The translations under genes and the position numbers were made by a program. Shown here piece by piece: positions 32,575-45,399 of a DNA stretch of 64,000 bases. The notes under the pieces were generated by a model that saw nothing but the letters and a program-made list of their open reading frames with translations, had not been told where the DNA came from and searched no databases. Position 1 is the first letter of the stretch. Each line of letters starts with the position of its first letter. The stretch lies in contig NC_081334.1 in NCBI RefSeq assembly GCF_022539665.2, positions 9,084,424 through 9,148,423 of the forward strand, given 5' to 3'. Source of the stretch: Daphnia carinata. Lineage: Eukaryota > Arthropoda > Branchiopoda > Diplostraca > Daphniidae.

Positions 32575-35500
32575 ACGACGTAAGTACATGTTGTGTGTTT
32601 TCCCGTGCATCGTTTGGGTGTGTCGGCTTCTTCGATAGATGGGTAGATTAATGAGTTTGGTGCGCTTGGTCGTGGAGGGCGCACTTGACCTTGTCTTTCC
32701 ATTGTCAGTTGTGTAGGGGCGGGTGTTCTTACGAACGGTTGTTCGATGGCTATTTCTGAATGATAATTTGTTTCTCGTGCCGGTATCATTGATGCGAGTT
32801 CGTGATCTTCCTCTATGCCATCATCGTATCTGCTTGTAAACTTCCGGTTTCGGCGGATATGTTCTTTAATCTTCGAGATGGGGTTGCAAATGATGAAGAT
32901 TCGTAAACATACGAGGAATAGCACAAATCCAATTGCTGAAAGGCCTATTATTTTCAATTGGTCAAACCATGAAAACATATGACCTATTTGATTATCTTGT
33001 TGTTCTGACATCATAATATCTCCAACAGAATTGGAATTGCCTTCTTGCATTCTGCCTACTAAGTCATTTAGGATATTTAATTGCCCCATCTCCATTGTCT
33101 CGTGTGCTGGATGACTTTTCAGCGAGAAGTCGAAATCATTTAGGTGGAGTTCTTCAAATTCTGTAATGAGGTCTAGATTAGGCACGTGAATGCTAGGTTT
33201 CTGGCGTATCCAATCTCCTGTTTGTTGAGTTGAGTTGTGTTCCCAGGTATGTGGATTTCTATTTAGATTTACTAACGGTGTTTTCCAAAAACAATCGGAA
33301 AATGGATGAATTGACCATTCATCTGTTCCGATCGTACAGTTCTTTCCTTCGTAAGTAAAGAATGGTTGAAATCCACATTTTGTTTCATTTGCTGATATAA
33401 AAATTCTTTTGGCTTCGCATTGTTGAAGTGTCATTGCTTGACCAAAGCCTTGAATTCTCGTACAGATAGGTAAACCTATTGCTGCTGCGGCCAAAATTCC
33501 ATTGGTTTGAGCTAAGATAACGGCCTGTGTTCTTTTGATTGCCGATAGTTGACAATAAACATCTCGAATTTCTTTTTCGAGTTTGTTCTCGTGTTCTGTT
33601 TCAATGCTGATTTTATATTGGTCGTGCATCTCACTTATTTCGTATTTAATCTTGTCGTTGATTTCTTCGATGTTTTTAGGTAGACCGCTTTCCACATTAT
33701 CATTTAATTAATGGATTCTGCTGGCGGTAATTTTGGAATGTTGTTCTCCCCGATGGCCTCAATTTGATTTTCTTCTGTTGTAGACGTTTCTTCTGTTGTA
33801 GCTAATGGGGTCATCCTGACTGTCTGTGTTGACGACTGTGGCGTCGTTGGACTCTCTTTTACTGTCGTCGTACTTTGCGTCGTGTGCTGGGTTGGCGCGT
33901 TGTTGTTGAAGCTGTTGTTGTGGAACTCGTCGTAGTGGGCGTTGTTGTTGTTGACGTAGGCTTAGTAGTTGTAGTGCTTGTTGAAGTCGAAGTTATTTTA
34001 ATATTTGTTGTGGGTCTAGTTGGCTGGTTGGTGGTTGCTGGTTTAGTGCTTGTTGACGTGATCATTGGCTTTGTAATTGCTGTGGGTTTCGTTGAAGTTG
34101 ACGTCATTCTCGGCTTAGTTGTAGTCTTATGCATTGTTGTGGGTTTGTTGGTGCTGTGTTGGTAACTGGCCTAATTGTAGTCGTAGTTTTTACCGTTGTT
34201 TTTATCGTTGTTCCCATTCGTTTGTTTTTATTGTTGTTATTATTGTTGGCTTCGTAATCGTTGTAGCGCTTGTTGTTGTGGATTTTTCTGTTGTGGGCGT
34301 GACAGGAGGCGTGACAGGGGCGGAGTCAATGCTGCATTCTTTTCTGATTGGTTGTTGACTTCTCTTTGCAGAAGTGGCGGAATTGATGGGAGTGTTTTTC
34401 CGTCCAATGGCTGTTGAGTGTGTAGTGCAATGATGGCTCCCGCTGAAAGCGTTTTTGGCTGATGTGGGTTCCGATATTCGAAGCTAAAATGTTGTTTTTG
34501 GCTTGAGCCATGACAATGCCCCAGGCTCACTCTTCCTACTCTCTGTGTTAGGCATTTCCTGTCTGATGAGGGTGAATGTAACCCAGTTCTGTCTGTTGCC
34601 ATGAGCTGTCCTGTGTGCTCAAATGTACCCCAGATTGAGCTGGTGTTAGCGCATTCTTGAAGTACTAGCATTGTCGTATTGGCTTTGACACAAGTGTTTG
34701 TATTGAAAGGTCTGATGGTAAAGTCAGATGTATATTCGAAAGCTTGTCCTCTTTCTGTTGCTTTGCTGCAGTTGGCTACCATTGTTTATGATTGCACTAA
34801 TGGATCGTTGCTGCTTACCAGTTTTCTTAGTTCTTCATGACATCGTGGCCATGCCTTGTCACATTCTTCCAATGTCATTTGTTTGTTTACTACGTGGTGC
34901 GTTAGACATTTTTCTTTTGGTGTTTTTCCATTTTTCAATAGGCCCCAGGCAATCATGTCCCAGATTATATTTCCGCTACCGTGATTAGTTTTTAAAATTC
35001 CTCCAAATAGTGGCGAATTAATTGTGGTTGTGATTGCGTTTCGTTGTTCTTGCTGAATTTCTTGCATTTCTGCTAAAGTTGTGTCCGGGAAATTTTCTAT
35101 GATATCAGGATTTGTGTTTACAGTTTCAAAGATCCACTTTTGTGTTGCGCTGTTTTTGTCTTCTCTGCATTCTGTCATTATGATAGCTTGGTATGATCCT
35201 AGTTGATACAGAGATACGATTCTTGTAAAATTAATTGATAATTTTGTTGATCTAGGATCCATCGGGTTGAAAATTCTGAACATTTGGCAACAATCAGTCG
35301 GCCTGCTTCTCCTTCCGTGATAAAGACATTGCTGTTCTGGTCTCAGTATTGTTTGGTCAACGATGTATTCGAATTCTGATCCTTGTGGAAGTGGATCATC
35401 GTTTTTGAGACGAAAGTGAGCAGTTAACTGGTTGCTTTCGTCAGGTTTTTATATTATGTGTATCGTGGCGTTGTAATTCACACTCTGGTCTTTCTCTTCG

Positions 35501-36551
35501 ATTTTGATTGACTGTTGATATCCCATTTTTATTGATCCCCAGGCGTACGAAATGCTGTTAAGACGTTTACCTGAGTCTTCGAGCGGATTGTTTAGCACGA
35601 ATTTAACTTCCTGCTGAATGGATCGTTTCCGTTTGGCTAATGGGATTTCTCTATAGTCCTTGCACACCGATGTATCCAGGTGAGTATTATGTTTGCATGT
35701 ATTTATAGTTGTTTTGAACATCTCGTACAGTTTTCTCGCAGTTTCGGTTGGAAAGATTAGGTATGTGAGCGGTATGCCCACAACTTTGTAACCTTGTGGT
35801 GTTATGTCCCTATCTGGTTTGTTGAGAAATGAAATCTCGATCTGTCGATTGGTGTCGTAGAGACGGCTGGTGTTTTCGTGTTCGGGCATTCTTGGGAGTT
35901 CTAAGTATCCCTCTCCTTTAAGCAGTGTTTGTGTGTACGAATTTTTTGTTGTTCTATCTCCCCACACAATTAAATTCTGGTTCTGGATGAAGTGTCTTCC
36001 TTGTTGGGTGGTGTTCAAAGGTCCGATAGGGCTTTCAATTGGGTCGTCTGGTTTTTCTTGTCGTAGCGTGATTTGTTCTGCTACACAGTTGAGGGTATGG
36101 TATTGTTTTATGGCATACCATTGCCCTTCGCCTGTCGGGATGGCTGTGAAACTCAGTCCTGCTGGTCCGGTCTGCATGTTGTTATCGCCAAACTTCTTAT
36201 CGTTCACCATTTCCAGCATTCCAGTGGGGTAATTAGTTTAGTCTCTTGTGAATATATTGTGTCGAAGGATCCGATCCAAAATGATCCTGTTTTTTTCTTT
36301 GTTTTTATCCATTGTTTGCAGGTCAAACCATTCCAAGATGCTGCTGGTTTTTGCGTCATTTTTAAAGTGTACAACGTGGGTATTCGGGGTAAGTGCGCTG
36401 TATCTGTTTCCTTGTTGTTGCAGTAATATGATGCCTCTATATCTAAAATTCCTCTGGTTTTTACGTTGTTGCAGTCGCATACGGTTGAACAGATGGGATA
36501 CGTGGATGGAATTATGGTGAGTAAGTGGATGAATAATAGTATCAGTTCCAT
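32575..36551 (-). pseudogene. env: Envelope-like glycoprotein, copy D
   Basis: The ATG at 36551-36549 follows a TTTTCTCAG acceptor. The first ~625 bases (36551-35927) belong to a block shared almost perfectly with copy F, including a 1-base deletion near 36212 that breaks the frame. Then come the surface domain, basic cleavage motif (~35615), a frame change near 35280, Thr-rich stretch (34134-33859), ectodomain with Q-A-M-T-L-Q-Q-C-E-A-K and the anchor (~32915-32980). The last ~18 codons are missing: the frame stops matching after Y-V-V-G at ~32577, where the remnant of the antisense gene begins. This copy has a shorter Thr-rich region than B or C. Confidence 0.75.
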
Positions 36552-37308
36552 CTGAGAAAAGAAAATTTGAGAGTTTAGAATCTCGATACTTCGGGGCGTT
36601 GCCGTAAGTTGTCTCATGGATTCGTCATTCTAGTGTGCGAAGGATTATTTGGTATGGGACCGGGAATGTTCGGTGCGATGATAATACGAGACTCCTCTTC
36701 TGTTGATTGAAGTATACGCGTTGTAGGGGGAGGCCTTCTTTCGTTGTTACTGTAACGAAGCCGAACATATTACTTTAACTTTTTCTCGCTTTTGCTTCAG
36801 TAGTAAATGCAAGTCTGGACATGGCAATTGCAACACTTTATACGCAGTGCAGCTGTCCCAAATGAACACCTGCAACCTCAATATCACGCCATATCAAACG
36901 GCATCGTTTAATTGGCTGCCGCGTGAATGCACAAGCTCCGCCCAATCACGCCACTTTTGCAGTATGCAAAGCTTCGTGATAAACCTAGCAGTTGACGGAA
37001 ATCAGACAAGTAGCAGCCGTGCCAATTAGTCGTCTTAAGTCAATCTTCCCCGCTTTATTGAGTAGTATTGTGCCTTGCTTAACGTTTCCTTGCCTAATCT
37101 TTGAGTTAGAATTCGTTCTTGTCCCGAGCTATCCCGGACATTGATTATCAGATTTTTACGAATCTGAACTCTTGCTGTGTATCGCTCGTGTGGAAGCTGA
37201 AATCCAAGTTCACCTTGAGTCGTTTTCTTCCATTCTTTCACTCGTGAGTTCACGGTAAGACCCCCTGTCTATTTGTTCTTTCCTTTAACTGTTTTCCCGA
37301 ATGTTTCT
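35927..37308. repeat. 1,382-bp block nearly identical to 51203-52584
   Basis: Constant offset of 15,276 bases and no indels. By eye I find one mismatch (CGCCC against CGCCA near 36936). The block covers env codons, the pol tail, the insertion point of element E (36750/36751) and the first 558 bases of E's LTR. Confidence 0.85.
36751..37308 (+). repeat. Truncated E-type LTR inside copy D
   Basis: Matches the first 558 of 708 bases of E's LTR (52027-52734), starting TGTAACGAAGCC. It ends mid-LTR, where D's own env sequence resumes at CCCCATACAATTG. There is no internal E sequence here. Confidence 0.85.
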
Positions 37309-37530
37309 CCCCATACAATTGTGTTCTGATTCTGGATGAAATGTCCCTCTTGTTGTGTGGTGTTCAAAGGTCCGAAAGGGCTTTCAATTGGGTCGTCTGG
37401 TTTTTCTTGTCGTAGCGTGATTCGTTCTGCTACACAGTTGAGGGTACGAAATTAGTTTAGTTTCTTGTGAATATATTGTGTCGAAAGATCCGATCCAAAA
37501 TGATCCAGTTATTTTCTTCGTTTTTATCCG
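37309..37530 (-). pseudogene. env: Residual env fragment of copy D
   Basis: A diverged second copy of env codons that also occur at ~35957-36290, with an internal deletion near 37445 and a junction at ~37531 to integrase codons that skips the env start and pol tail. It is probably D's original env sequence, displaced by the copied block. Confidence 0.65.
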
Positions 37531-37531
37531 A

Positions 37532-40083
37532 ATTGATTTGAGTACATTACACTGATGTCTTCGTATGTTTCGTACCGTCTATCTATTTTGATGTCGCTTG
37601 TACCGGTTGTCTCCCGAAGAATAGAAAGAATGGGTTTTGCTGCAGTGTTGATTGTTCCGTTGAGTTATAAGCTAATGTTACAAAAGGTAGATATTTGTCC
37701 CATGTTTCTGGTTCTTCATTGACATAGCAAGCAAGCATGTCACAGAGTGTTCTATTAAATCTTTCTACTAGTCCGTCTGTTTGTGGATGATAACTAGTTG
37801 TTCTAAGTTGTTTGATTTTGAATAATTGCAAATGTCTTGGATTAAGCTCGACAGGAAGTTAGTCCCTTGATCTGTTAGTACGACTTCGGGGGATCCATAT
37901 TTGGTGTAAATATCATTAACCAAGATGTTAGCAATTGTTTGGGCAGTCTGATCTCTCATTGGTACTGTAAAAACGAAACGACTGGCGTAATCTGATAGGA
38001 CTAAAATATAATTATGTCCCTTTGCGCTTTCTTGAATGGGACCCACAGTATCCATCGCAAGTCTTTCCCACACCCTTTCGGCTGGGGGCATAGGTTGCAA
38101 TGGTGCTTTACTTCCTCCCACAGCCTTGCGTTTTGCGCATTTAAGGCAATTTTTGATGTGTTCTGTTACGTTTTGTTGCATGTGTGGGAAGAAGTATTGC
38201 TCTCGTAGTCTGGTTATTGTTTTTTCTATTCCTAAATGTCCTGCTATCATGTGGTCATCATTTGCTTGTAAGGTCCTTCCGACTGACTCCCTTGGGACTA
38301 CTAACTTTCCTTGCCTATCTGTTATTAAACCTTTCTCGTTGATTATAAAGTTGCTTCTAGATCTGTTACTCTTCTGATCTTCTTGTATGTTTATTATTAG
38401 TTTTAGGCAATATTTATCTTCTTGCTGCCTTTCTAGCAATTTGTCTTCTCGCCAAGACCTTTTACTGTCACTTCCAATTTCTCTTCCAAAACCTTTGTTT
38501 TCCGTTTTATAATTTTCCTTTTCGAATCTTTCACTTTCTGTCTGACTACTTTCGCTTTCTCTCTCCAGTTTCTTTAAACTTTCCATTTTTAGTTTGATTT
38601 TTAATCTTTCAATTTCTTTTCGATCTCTTTCATGGTCTTTTATGACAATTTCTTTTTCCTGTGCCCTTGTTTCTACCCTTGCTAGTGGCACTATGGGAAT
38701 ACGGCTTAGTGTGTCAGCATTTTGGTGCGATTTCCCAGGCCGGTATCCAATGACGATAAGTAATATTAATATAAGTAATATTATTACTGAACACTATGAT
38801 GCCATCCAGATAAACCAATGCGAACCCGAACAATACTGATTTCAAGATTTTATTCATCGCACTTTGAAAAGTGCTTGGCGCATTTGTTAATCCAAATGGC
38901 ATTCTATTAAATTCGTATTGTCCAAGTTCACAGATGAAAGCGGTTTTGTGTTTGTCGCTTTCCTCTATCTCGATCTGCCAGTAGCCGCTCAGTAAGTCCA
39001 ATGTTGAGAAGTAAACCGATCCACTCAGTGCTTCAATGGTGTCATCAATTCTTGGTAATGGGTATTTGTCTTTTACGGTTATTTTGTTTAGTGCCCTATA
39101 ATCAATACACATACGCATTTCTCCATCTTTTTTGGGTACCATTACAATGGCTTCTGCAAATGGGCTGTGACTTTCTCTAATAATTTTGTTTCTCAACATT
39201 ACTTCGATTTTTGTCTTTACAATAAGTTTTAATGCTTCTGGAGTTTTTCGCAGTCGTCGAGTAATTGGGGCGTTATATCCTATGTTAATGAAATGTTTTA
39301 CATCGGTTGCTAAACCCAAATCTGATTCTTTTTCTGCAAATAGAGCTTCGTGTTTTTTCAATAAAATTTCTATTTTAATGCGTATCTCTTCAGAGATGTT
39401 GGTTGTTTCGCCTTCGCGGCTTTGTTTAATCCGTTTGGATTTCATGTTATTGTCTTATTGGGAAAAAGATTCTAAGCTGCGATAATCTGCTTCATTAAGG
39501 TCATCGTTATCGGCTTTTTCTGGTGATTGGTTGGGGAGGAGTGGAATGTGAATGCCTACTTTGCCAAACGTTAAGCTATATATTGGGTGTATATTTGTTC
39601 CAAAGTTATGTTCTACCCCAAAATGGTCGTAATTTATCTGTCTGTTTCTAGTATTAATTTTTACATTGTTGCTTGATAAGAAGTCTAAACCCAGAATACA
39701 GGTTACACTTTATTTTTCCATGATAAAGAAATGATAATTAATAATGTGATTGTCGTTAATGACAATTAAAAATTCAAATTTTCCCATTGATTTTAGTATT
39801 TCTCCTGAAACCGTTCTGAATATTGGTGAGAGGGTGTTTTTTTTTCTTTAAGTTCTTCCCTCTTCTTTAGATTAAAAAATATGCTGTCTGAAATTAAACT
39901 GGCTGCGGCTCCTGTATCTACTAAAGCGTTAATTTCTTTTCCAAAAATTCTAACGGGTATACGTATTAGTTTGGGTATCGCTAAGTCTAAATTATCTGTT
40001 AGGGAATTATTTGGTAAGGACATCGTGTTTACTGCATTGGACGGCGGCTCGGATTGTTGATACGTGCCATATCTGTCCAACAT
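37532..40083 (-). pseudogene. pol: Pol polyprotein, copy D
   Basis: Protease (40083-39793, A-L-V-D-T-G-A) breaks in a short indel near 39838. RT (39445-38760) is open through V-Y-L-D-G, where the second catalytic Asp of the usual Y-L-D-D is Gly, and stops after the N-N-I motif. About 750 bases covering the RT thumb and RNase H are missing relative to B, replaced by an AT-rich stutter (38757-38790). Then come R-P-G-K-S-H-Q-N-A-D, the charged linker and integrase (38691-37583, HHCC finger, D-T-V-G-P, D-Q-G-T-N-F). The integrase C-terminus and G-P-F module are deleted. Confidence 0.82.
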
Positions 40084-40843
40084 TCTCGTGCAATGTGTCC
40101 TCTTTTATTGCACTTGTAACAGATAATAACCTTATCCCCAAAGGTGTCGGGGGTGTTTGTTGGTTTTGTCGTTGCTTTGGGTATTGTTGAGGATAACCTG
40201 GGTTTTGATGATACACTTGTTGATTGTTGTGTGGTTGAAAATTTGGTTGATTGTAATGTATCTGTCCGTTGCTGTACGGGGGTCTCTGCGTTTGTTGATA
40301 AGAAGGGTAATTGGATTGCCTATACCCTGGAGAGATACCTTCTCTTCGCGGTGAAGTATAGTTGTTGCGATATGGGCTAGTCTCTCTGCTACGATTCAAG
40401 TTTCGGTCACTACTGGGACCTCTGCTATTCGGTCTCTCGTTGAATCGAACTCGCGGATTTTGCGATCTGGAATATCGATCACTCGATCGTGGGGATCTTG
40501 GTTCGTATCGATCTGCTGCTGCTCTGGTTATATCGGTATCCTGTGACAATCCACGATTCTTATTAGTATTTTCCAGTTCCCGATTTTTTTGTTTTAAGAA
40601 TTCAATTTCTGTCTTTTGTTGTGAAAGTTCGTTGTCTTGTTGTTTCTCGTGATGCGTTATCCCTGCGATTACCGCGTTTATTTCTTTGTCTTCTGCAGTC
40701 TCCTTGCTATATAGGATGCTTTCGGATATGGTTAGTTGTTTACATAGCTGGTCAAAATCTTCAGGGTCTTCGGGCATTCTAAAATACGAGTTCAGCTCGG
40801 AATTTTGGTAGTATGCCTTGCATCAAAATTTTGATTTTGGTAT

Positions 40844-41101
40844 TGTTACGGTCTAGCCGTAAGTTCTACTAAGGAAAGAAAAGTGCCGCGTTATAAGCTG
40901 AACTACAGATGTATTTACCGCGAGGGGGTAGCCAGATTTTACTCAGAGCTCCCTCTTAGATTCTCCAAAGGACCATGGGCACACACATATACACACACTG
41001 ATACACGTCATCGGTCACACTGCGTGCATCAAAAAAGAAAAGGACCACTTTCTCGGTCTACTGCCGAGAATCCCCTGCCCCGCGACGCCGTCTCACGTTT
41101 T
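40844..41101 (-). repeat. 3' LTR of J, U3 deleted
   Basis: Matches 42942-43203 apart from a 12-base deletion removing the TATA-like TATATAAAGCAC and several substitutions, then diverges at CTCAC. Confidence 0.85.
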
Positions 41102-41151
41102 AATTAATGGCAACTGTACTTCTCCGAAAGACGAAAGAAAACGACCCTTCC

Positions 41152-42462
41152 CTACGGCGGTGGTAGGAGTGGACGAGGGCCTGACCCGTTTCCCGGAATC
41201 TGTGGGCAAAACCGACGCAAGTGTCCAATTCCATTGCAATGGAAGCAGCGTAGCGGGCTTCCTCTTGGGGGAAAACCAGGAGGAATCCCGGTGGGGGGTT
41301 GCAATCCTCTGTCTCCCTGGAACGTTATCTTTTCGATTTTAGCTGTCAGCTGCGACATGGTGTTTGAAAAGGCAATTAAGGCAGCACCAATATCAGGAAA
41401 CTGGGATGGAGGAGCGGAGTTCGTTAAGGGGCTAGAGCCAAGTAGCGGACGAGGTTGATGCGGTTGCTGAAACGAATGCAAAGGTGGTGGCTGTGAAGAT
41501 AGGACTCCCAAGAACCCCTGGGTCGCCATACCCATTCGTGAGGCCACTCCTAAGTCCTCTACTTCGCGTATCCTCGTCATGAAAGCGGCAACAGACTCTG
41601 GGGCATTGTTTAGCATGGCGGCCACATGTTCCCACCGGTTGAGGCCGTTAATCAAAAAGGAGAATTTCTGTTGCTCCGTCAAAACATGTGGTGCGATCCG
41701 GAAAATACTTGCTTTGGCCAGGGTATAGGCGATACCAGACTCCCCGACCTCTTGTACACGACCCTCCACCATCCGATACCATTCAGCTGGTGGGACTCAT
41801 ATCGTAAAATTGAGCGCAAGAGCGGCCGACCAATCGGCCCATTCGACTATTTCGTGGCCCGTCTGCACATGCCATTGGAGCGCGGTACTGGACACTCTAC
41901 GGATAGCCACCTGCCGACGTCGGGCATCATCCAACTGCTCTACCTCCGCAACTTGGTTGACCCGCTCTACCCAATCTGCTCCACTTTCGTCGGATCTTCC
42001 TTCAAATATCGGTATCGTAGCTACAGCGGCCGAAGAGGGTCGGTTGTTTCCGTTTACCAGAGCCTGTAAATGGTGTTCACCTTGTTCTGCTGCCAGTTGC
42101 CTCAGGGCTGCGTTTTCTACTACCTGGTCGCGCAACGCCGCCATTAACTCGTTGTGTTGCTGTTGCTGCTGAGCACGCTCTTGGGCAATGTCGGTGGTAA
42201 ACTGGGCCAGAGCGGCAGTCAGTGCAGGATCCATGGCTGCAGTTGGCTTCTGTGGCTCTACTTCTGATTTTGGCTTTTCCTCGACCGGCGATAGGTTAAA
42301 TACAATGCTTCCCCTGGGGGACGTTACGCTAGGTGCTACAAGCCTGACCCTAGACACCTGCGTTTCCTTGGATGGCGAAATCCCAGATGGCCTGGAACTA
42401 CGTGTCCTAATGTGGTAGCAAGGACGGTCGAAACGCTCTACCAACTCTTTCTTCGGAGGCAT
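41152..42462 (-). pseudogene. gag: Gag of element J
   Basis: Starts at the ATG 42462-42460 (M-P-P-K-K-E-L). The N-terminal region is Gln/Ala-rich and probably helical, followed by a capsid-type segment (I-P-I-F-E-G-R-S-D-E-S-G-A-D-W and A-L-Q-W-H). A frame change near 41790 separates this from the second part (41772-41152), which ends in a Pro-rich tract and one CCHC knuckle (C-F-H-C-N-G-I-G-H-L-R-R-F-C). It is distinct from the family-1 Gag and lacks the long coiled coil. No protease or RT follows. Confidence 0.75.
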
Positions 42463-42941
42463 GCGACCCTCCAAAAAATAAAAAAAAAAAGGCAAACAAA
42501 AACTAAATGATTACTAGCTACTAATTATCCACCGCAAGAATATACCGTCACTTAACCCACCCAAATGACTCCACGCTTAACAATAGGAGAACGCAATGAA
42601 AACAGCATTCAAAACTTACGCAACGGAGAACGGTCAATAACCTGGGTACGAGCACCAACCTAAAAAAACGTACAAAAAAAATGAGAAGATTAATCAGCGG
42701 GGAGTTAAGATGTCGAGGATATAACTAGATATTGCCGCGTGTCCAACACCTTCCTCAGCCGCACCGTGTCTGTCACAATTTGCCGGCCGTTGTCGCGTGG
42801 TTTTCGAATGGCGGCGTGGATACACTTACCCTCATACAAATTACACAGCAAGAAAATATGTTCTGGGCGTTAGTTGAAGTAGCCAACACTTTTGAGAGTG
42901 TCGTACTATTCTGAGACTCCAATCCCTCTTCTGACACCAAA

Positions 42942-43325
42942 TGTTACGGTCTAGCCGTAAGTTCTACTAAGGAAAGAAAAGGGCCGCGTTATAAGCTGAA
43001 CTACAGATGTATTTACCGCGAGGGGGTAGCCAGATTTTACTCAGAGCTCCCTCTTAGATTCTCTAAAGGACCTTGGGCATACACATATACACACACTGAT
43101 ACACGTATATAAAGCACTCATCGGTCACACTGCGTGCATCAAAAAAGAAAAAGACCACTTTCTCGGTCTACTGCCGAGAGTCCCCTGCCCCGCGACGCCG
43201 TCTCACCTTTTCGACAGGGCAAGGACGAATGGGTTTTTAGGGGTGAGAAGTACCTCATCTGGCGCTGCTTCAATAAAGCTGGCGCGGTACAAGTCTAGTT
43301 ATGGCGGGAATAGCAGCACATAACA
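42942..43325 (-). repeat. 5' LTR of J (384 bp)
   Basis: TGTTATGTGC...CCGTAACA on the minus strand, with a TTTATATA element near 43106-43113. Bases 42463-42941 form the untranslated leader. Confidence 0.8.
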
Positions 43326-45399
43326 GTATGATCTCTCATCCTCTTGACTGTGTTGATGAGTCGACCTTCGACGATGGTTTGGTTTTGGTCTGATTTTTCT
43401 TCCTTGCCTTCAATGGACTCGTAGAGGCTGTTGATTCTTGAGATAAAGGCTTTGCATTTTTCTTCGGGTTTTTGTTTTAGTGTCGATAACTTTTTCCTTT
43501 GTTCTGCTAAGTCGTATGCATCCTGGAATCTTGCAATGATGGCTGTTTTCCACTCGTCATAACTTAACCCATCACCTTGCTCTTCTACGTAGTTTCCATG
43601 CCATTCTAGGGCATCACTTTTTAGTCTGTCGGAGAAGAATCTTATTTTTTGGTTGTCGTCCTAGTCGTTGTTGCGTGCTACATGTTCTGCGTCCTTTAGC
43701 CATTCTGTTATTAATTTATCAGTACTTTTCCCTTTTAAAATTGGAATTGACTTTTTGTCTTCTCTCAAAAATAATTCTCCTAATGCTTTCACAATCGGTT
43801 GGGTTGCGCATGTATCGATGCTATCGCTATCCGTTGTGTCGTGGTCAATTCTCGAAGTTTCTTTGTGTGAAAGTTCCATTTTGACTTTTTCTTCGAGAGC
43901 CTGATACTTTTGTTTGAGTTGAAGGAGTTTATCGTTTTGGGTCTCGATTTGTTTTTTTTTAGGTCGTCGTTAAGTTGTTGTAACTTTTCGACTTGTATCG
44001 ATTCTAGTTTGAAGTGAAGGGATTTGTCTCCTTCTATTATTGAGGTTAGGTCGCTTATCTCACTCACTAGTTTCGTTACTTCTCCTGGTTCGTTGGAGGC
44101 GTCGGTTCCAAGTCTTCGGTTTCAGCGAATGTTACCTTTTGCTTTCTATATTCTTTTATTCTGTTTTCCAGATACTTAATCTTTTCTTCTTGGTCTCCTG
44201 TGAGTACGTTGGATTTTTGTAATTCTGTTTCAAGTTTTTTTTTCTTTGTAGTACTATCTATCAGACTTCTTCGTAAACCGTCTTTTTCTGCTAAGGCTTT
44301 TTCAAGGATCTCTTTCGTTTCTTTTGTTTCTGTCTGAAGTTGTTTGTTTGTTTCTAAAGCTGCTTTTATCTGTTGCTCGGTGGTTTCTAACTTCTTAACC
44401 AGTTGTTTTCTTTCACCTTCAAGTTTGCTAATTATTTCTTGCCCTTCTCTCTCAACAGCTAAGCAGTTGTTTTCTTCTTTTTTCGTAAAAGGTTTTGTAG
44501 TTGGCTTTCTGTTGCTGTGGCAGTTTCAAGGCTTGTTTCTAATTCACTGATTCGATTGGCAGATTTTTCAAGGAAATTTTTGAGTGTTTCGTTACTTTCT
44601 TGGAGTTGCTCAAGGGAACTACTTAAGGTGTATTTGGAACTCTTTGCCTTTTTCTTGTTGCTATCTAGCTGTTTTCGCAAGCTTTGTAACTCGAAATTGA
44701 GGTCTGACGAATATTTTTTCTCTGTAATGTGTGCAAGTACTACTTCTCTTTTTAAAATATGGTTAGTACCTAATAGGAATTCTTTCTCTTTACCATGTAT
44801 AATACTAATTTGCTGCAATAAACTATCAAGGTTTTCGTTGTTGCCACCGAGGGATTCTACTTAATCTTTAAGTGTCTTTGTGGTGTCTGTAATAGTTTCT
44901 GCTATTATACCACTTGGTACTTGCAACGTTTGTTCTAACAACGAATATGAATACAATTGTAATGCGTTGTGGGTCTCTTTAATAACTTGTTGTTTCTTGG
45001 ATTCTATATGTTGGATTTTTGCTTTTGTCGTGGTGGTCTGATAGGTTTTGTGTTGTTCTAACTCTTGTTCAAATTCTAAGCCCACAAGAGTTTTCCAGTG
45101 GTCTAGAAATTTTTCTCGATGACAGTTGGGATTTTGGTTGGTTGTGTCTGATTCGGGAAATACAGGGTACAACGATGGAGAAAATTTGTCGACAATGTTT
45201 GGATACAAGGTGTTCTTTTTACGAGTAGTCTCTGGTACAATATGATCAAGCGGCATTCGCTTACCTTTGATGGTGTTCCTTGGTCTAGTAGAGTTGTTGG
45301 AGACTCGTCGGGGAAGTGTAGAGTACAATCACTGAAATAAGGTACGGGTAAGAAACTTTGTACTGGACAACAAGTGTTAGTGTCGTTGGGACCTCCAAT

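Larger units (their letters stand above)
40844..43325 (-). mobile_element. Element J: gag-only LTR retrotransposon derivative
   Basis: Flanked by GTAT on both sides (40840-40843 and 43326-43329), a 4-bp target duplication, inside D's gag. The 5' LTR is complete (42942-43325); the 3' LTR (40844-41101) lacks its U3 half. Between them is only a leader and gag. The minus strand just after the LTR reads TGGTGTCAGAAG, a plausible primer site for a tRNA I do not assign. GC content is clearly higher than in D. The missing pol and U3 look like one internal deletion. Confidence 0.85.
40007..45256 (-). pseudogene. gag: Gag polyprotein, copy D, split by element J
   Basis: Starts at the ATG 45256-45254 behind the conserved donor. 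A TAC-to-TAA type stop lies near 44865, and frame changes occur near 44465, 44105 and 43955 in the coiled-coil half. The capsid region is entered at 43879-43661 and then 43660-43330. J interrupts the codons that in copy B lie at ~14180 (40844-43325), and the remainder (40839-40007) keeps the basic region and CCHC knuckle. The match on either side of J is continuous once the GTAT duplication is removed. Confidence 0.82.

Noticed and set aside
36847-37029. Small plus-strand frame repeated at 52123-52305
   Set aside because: It lies within the E LTR, and its near identity reflects the recent copied block, not coding constraint.
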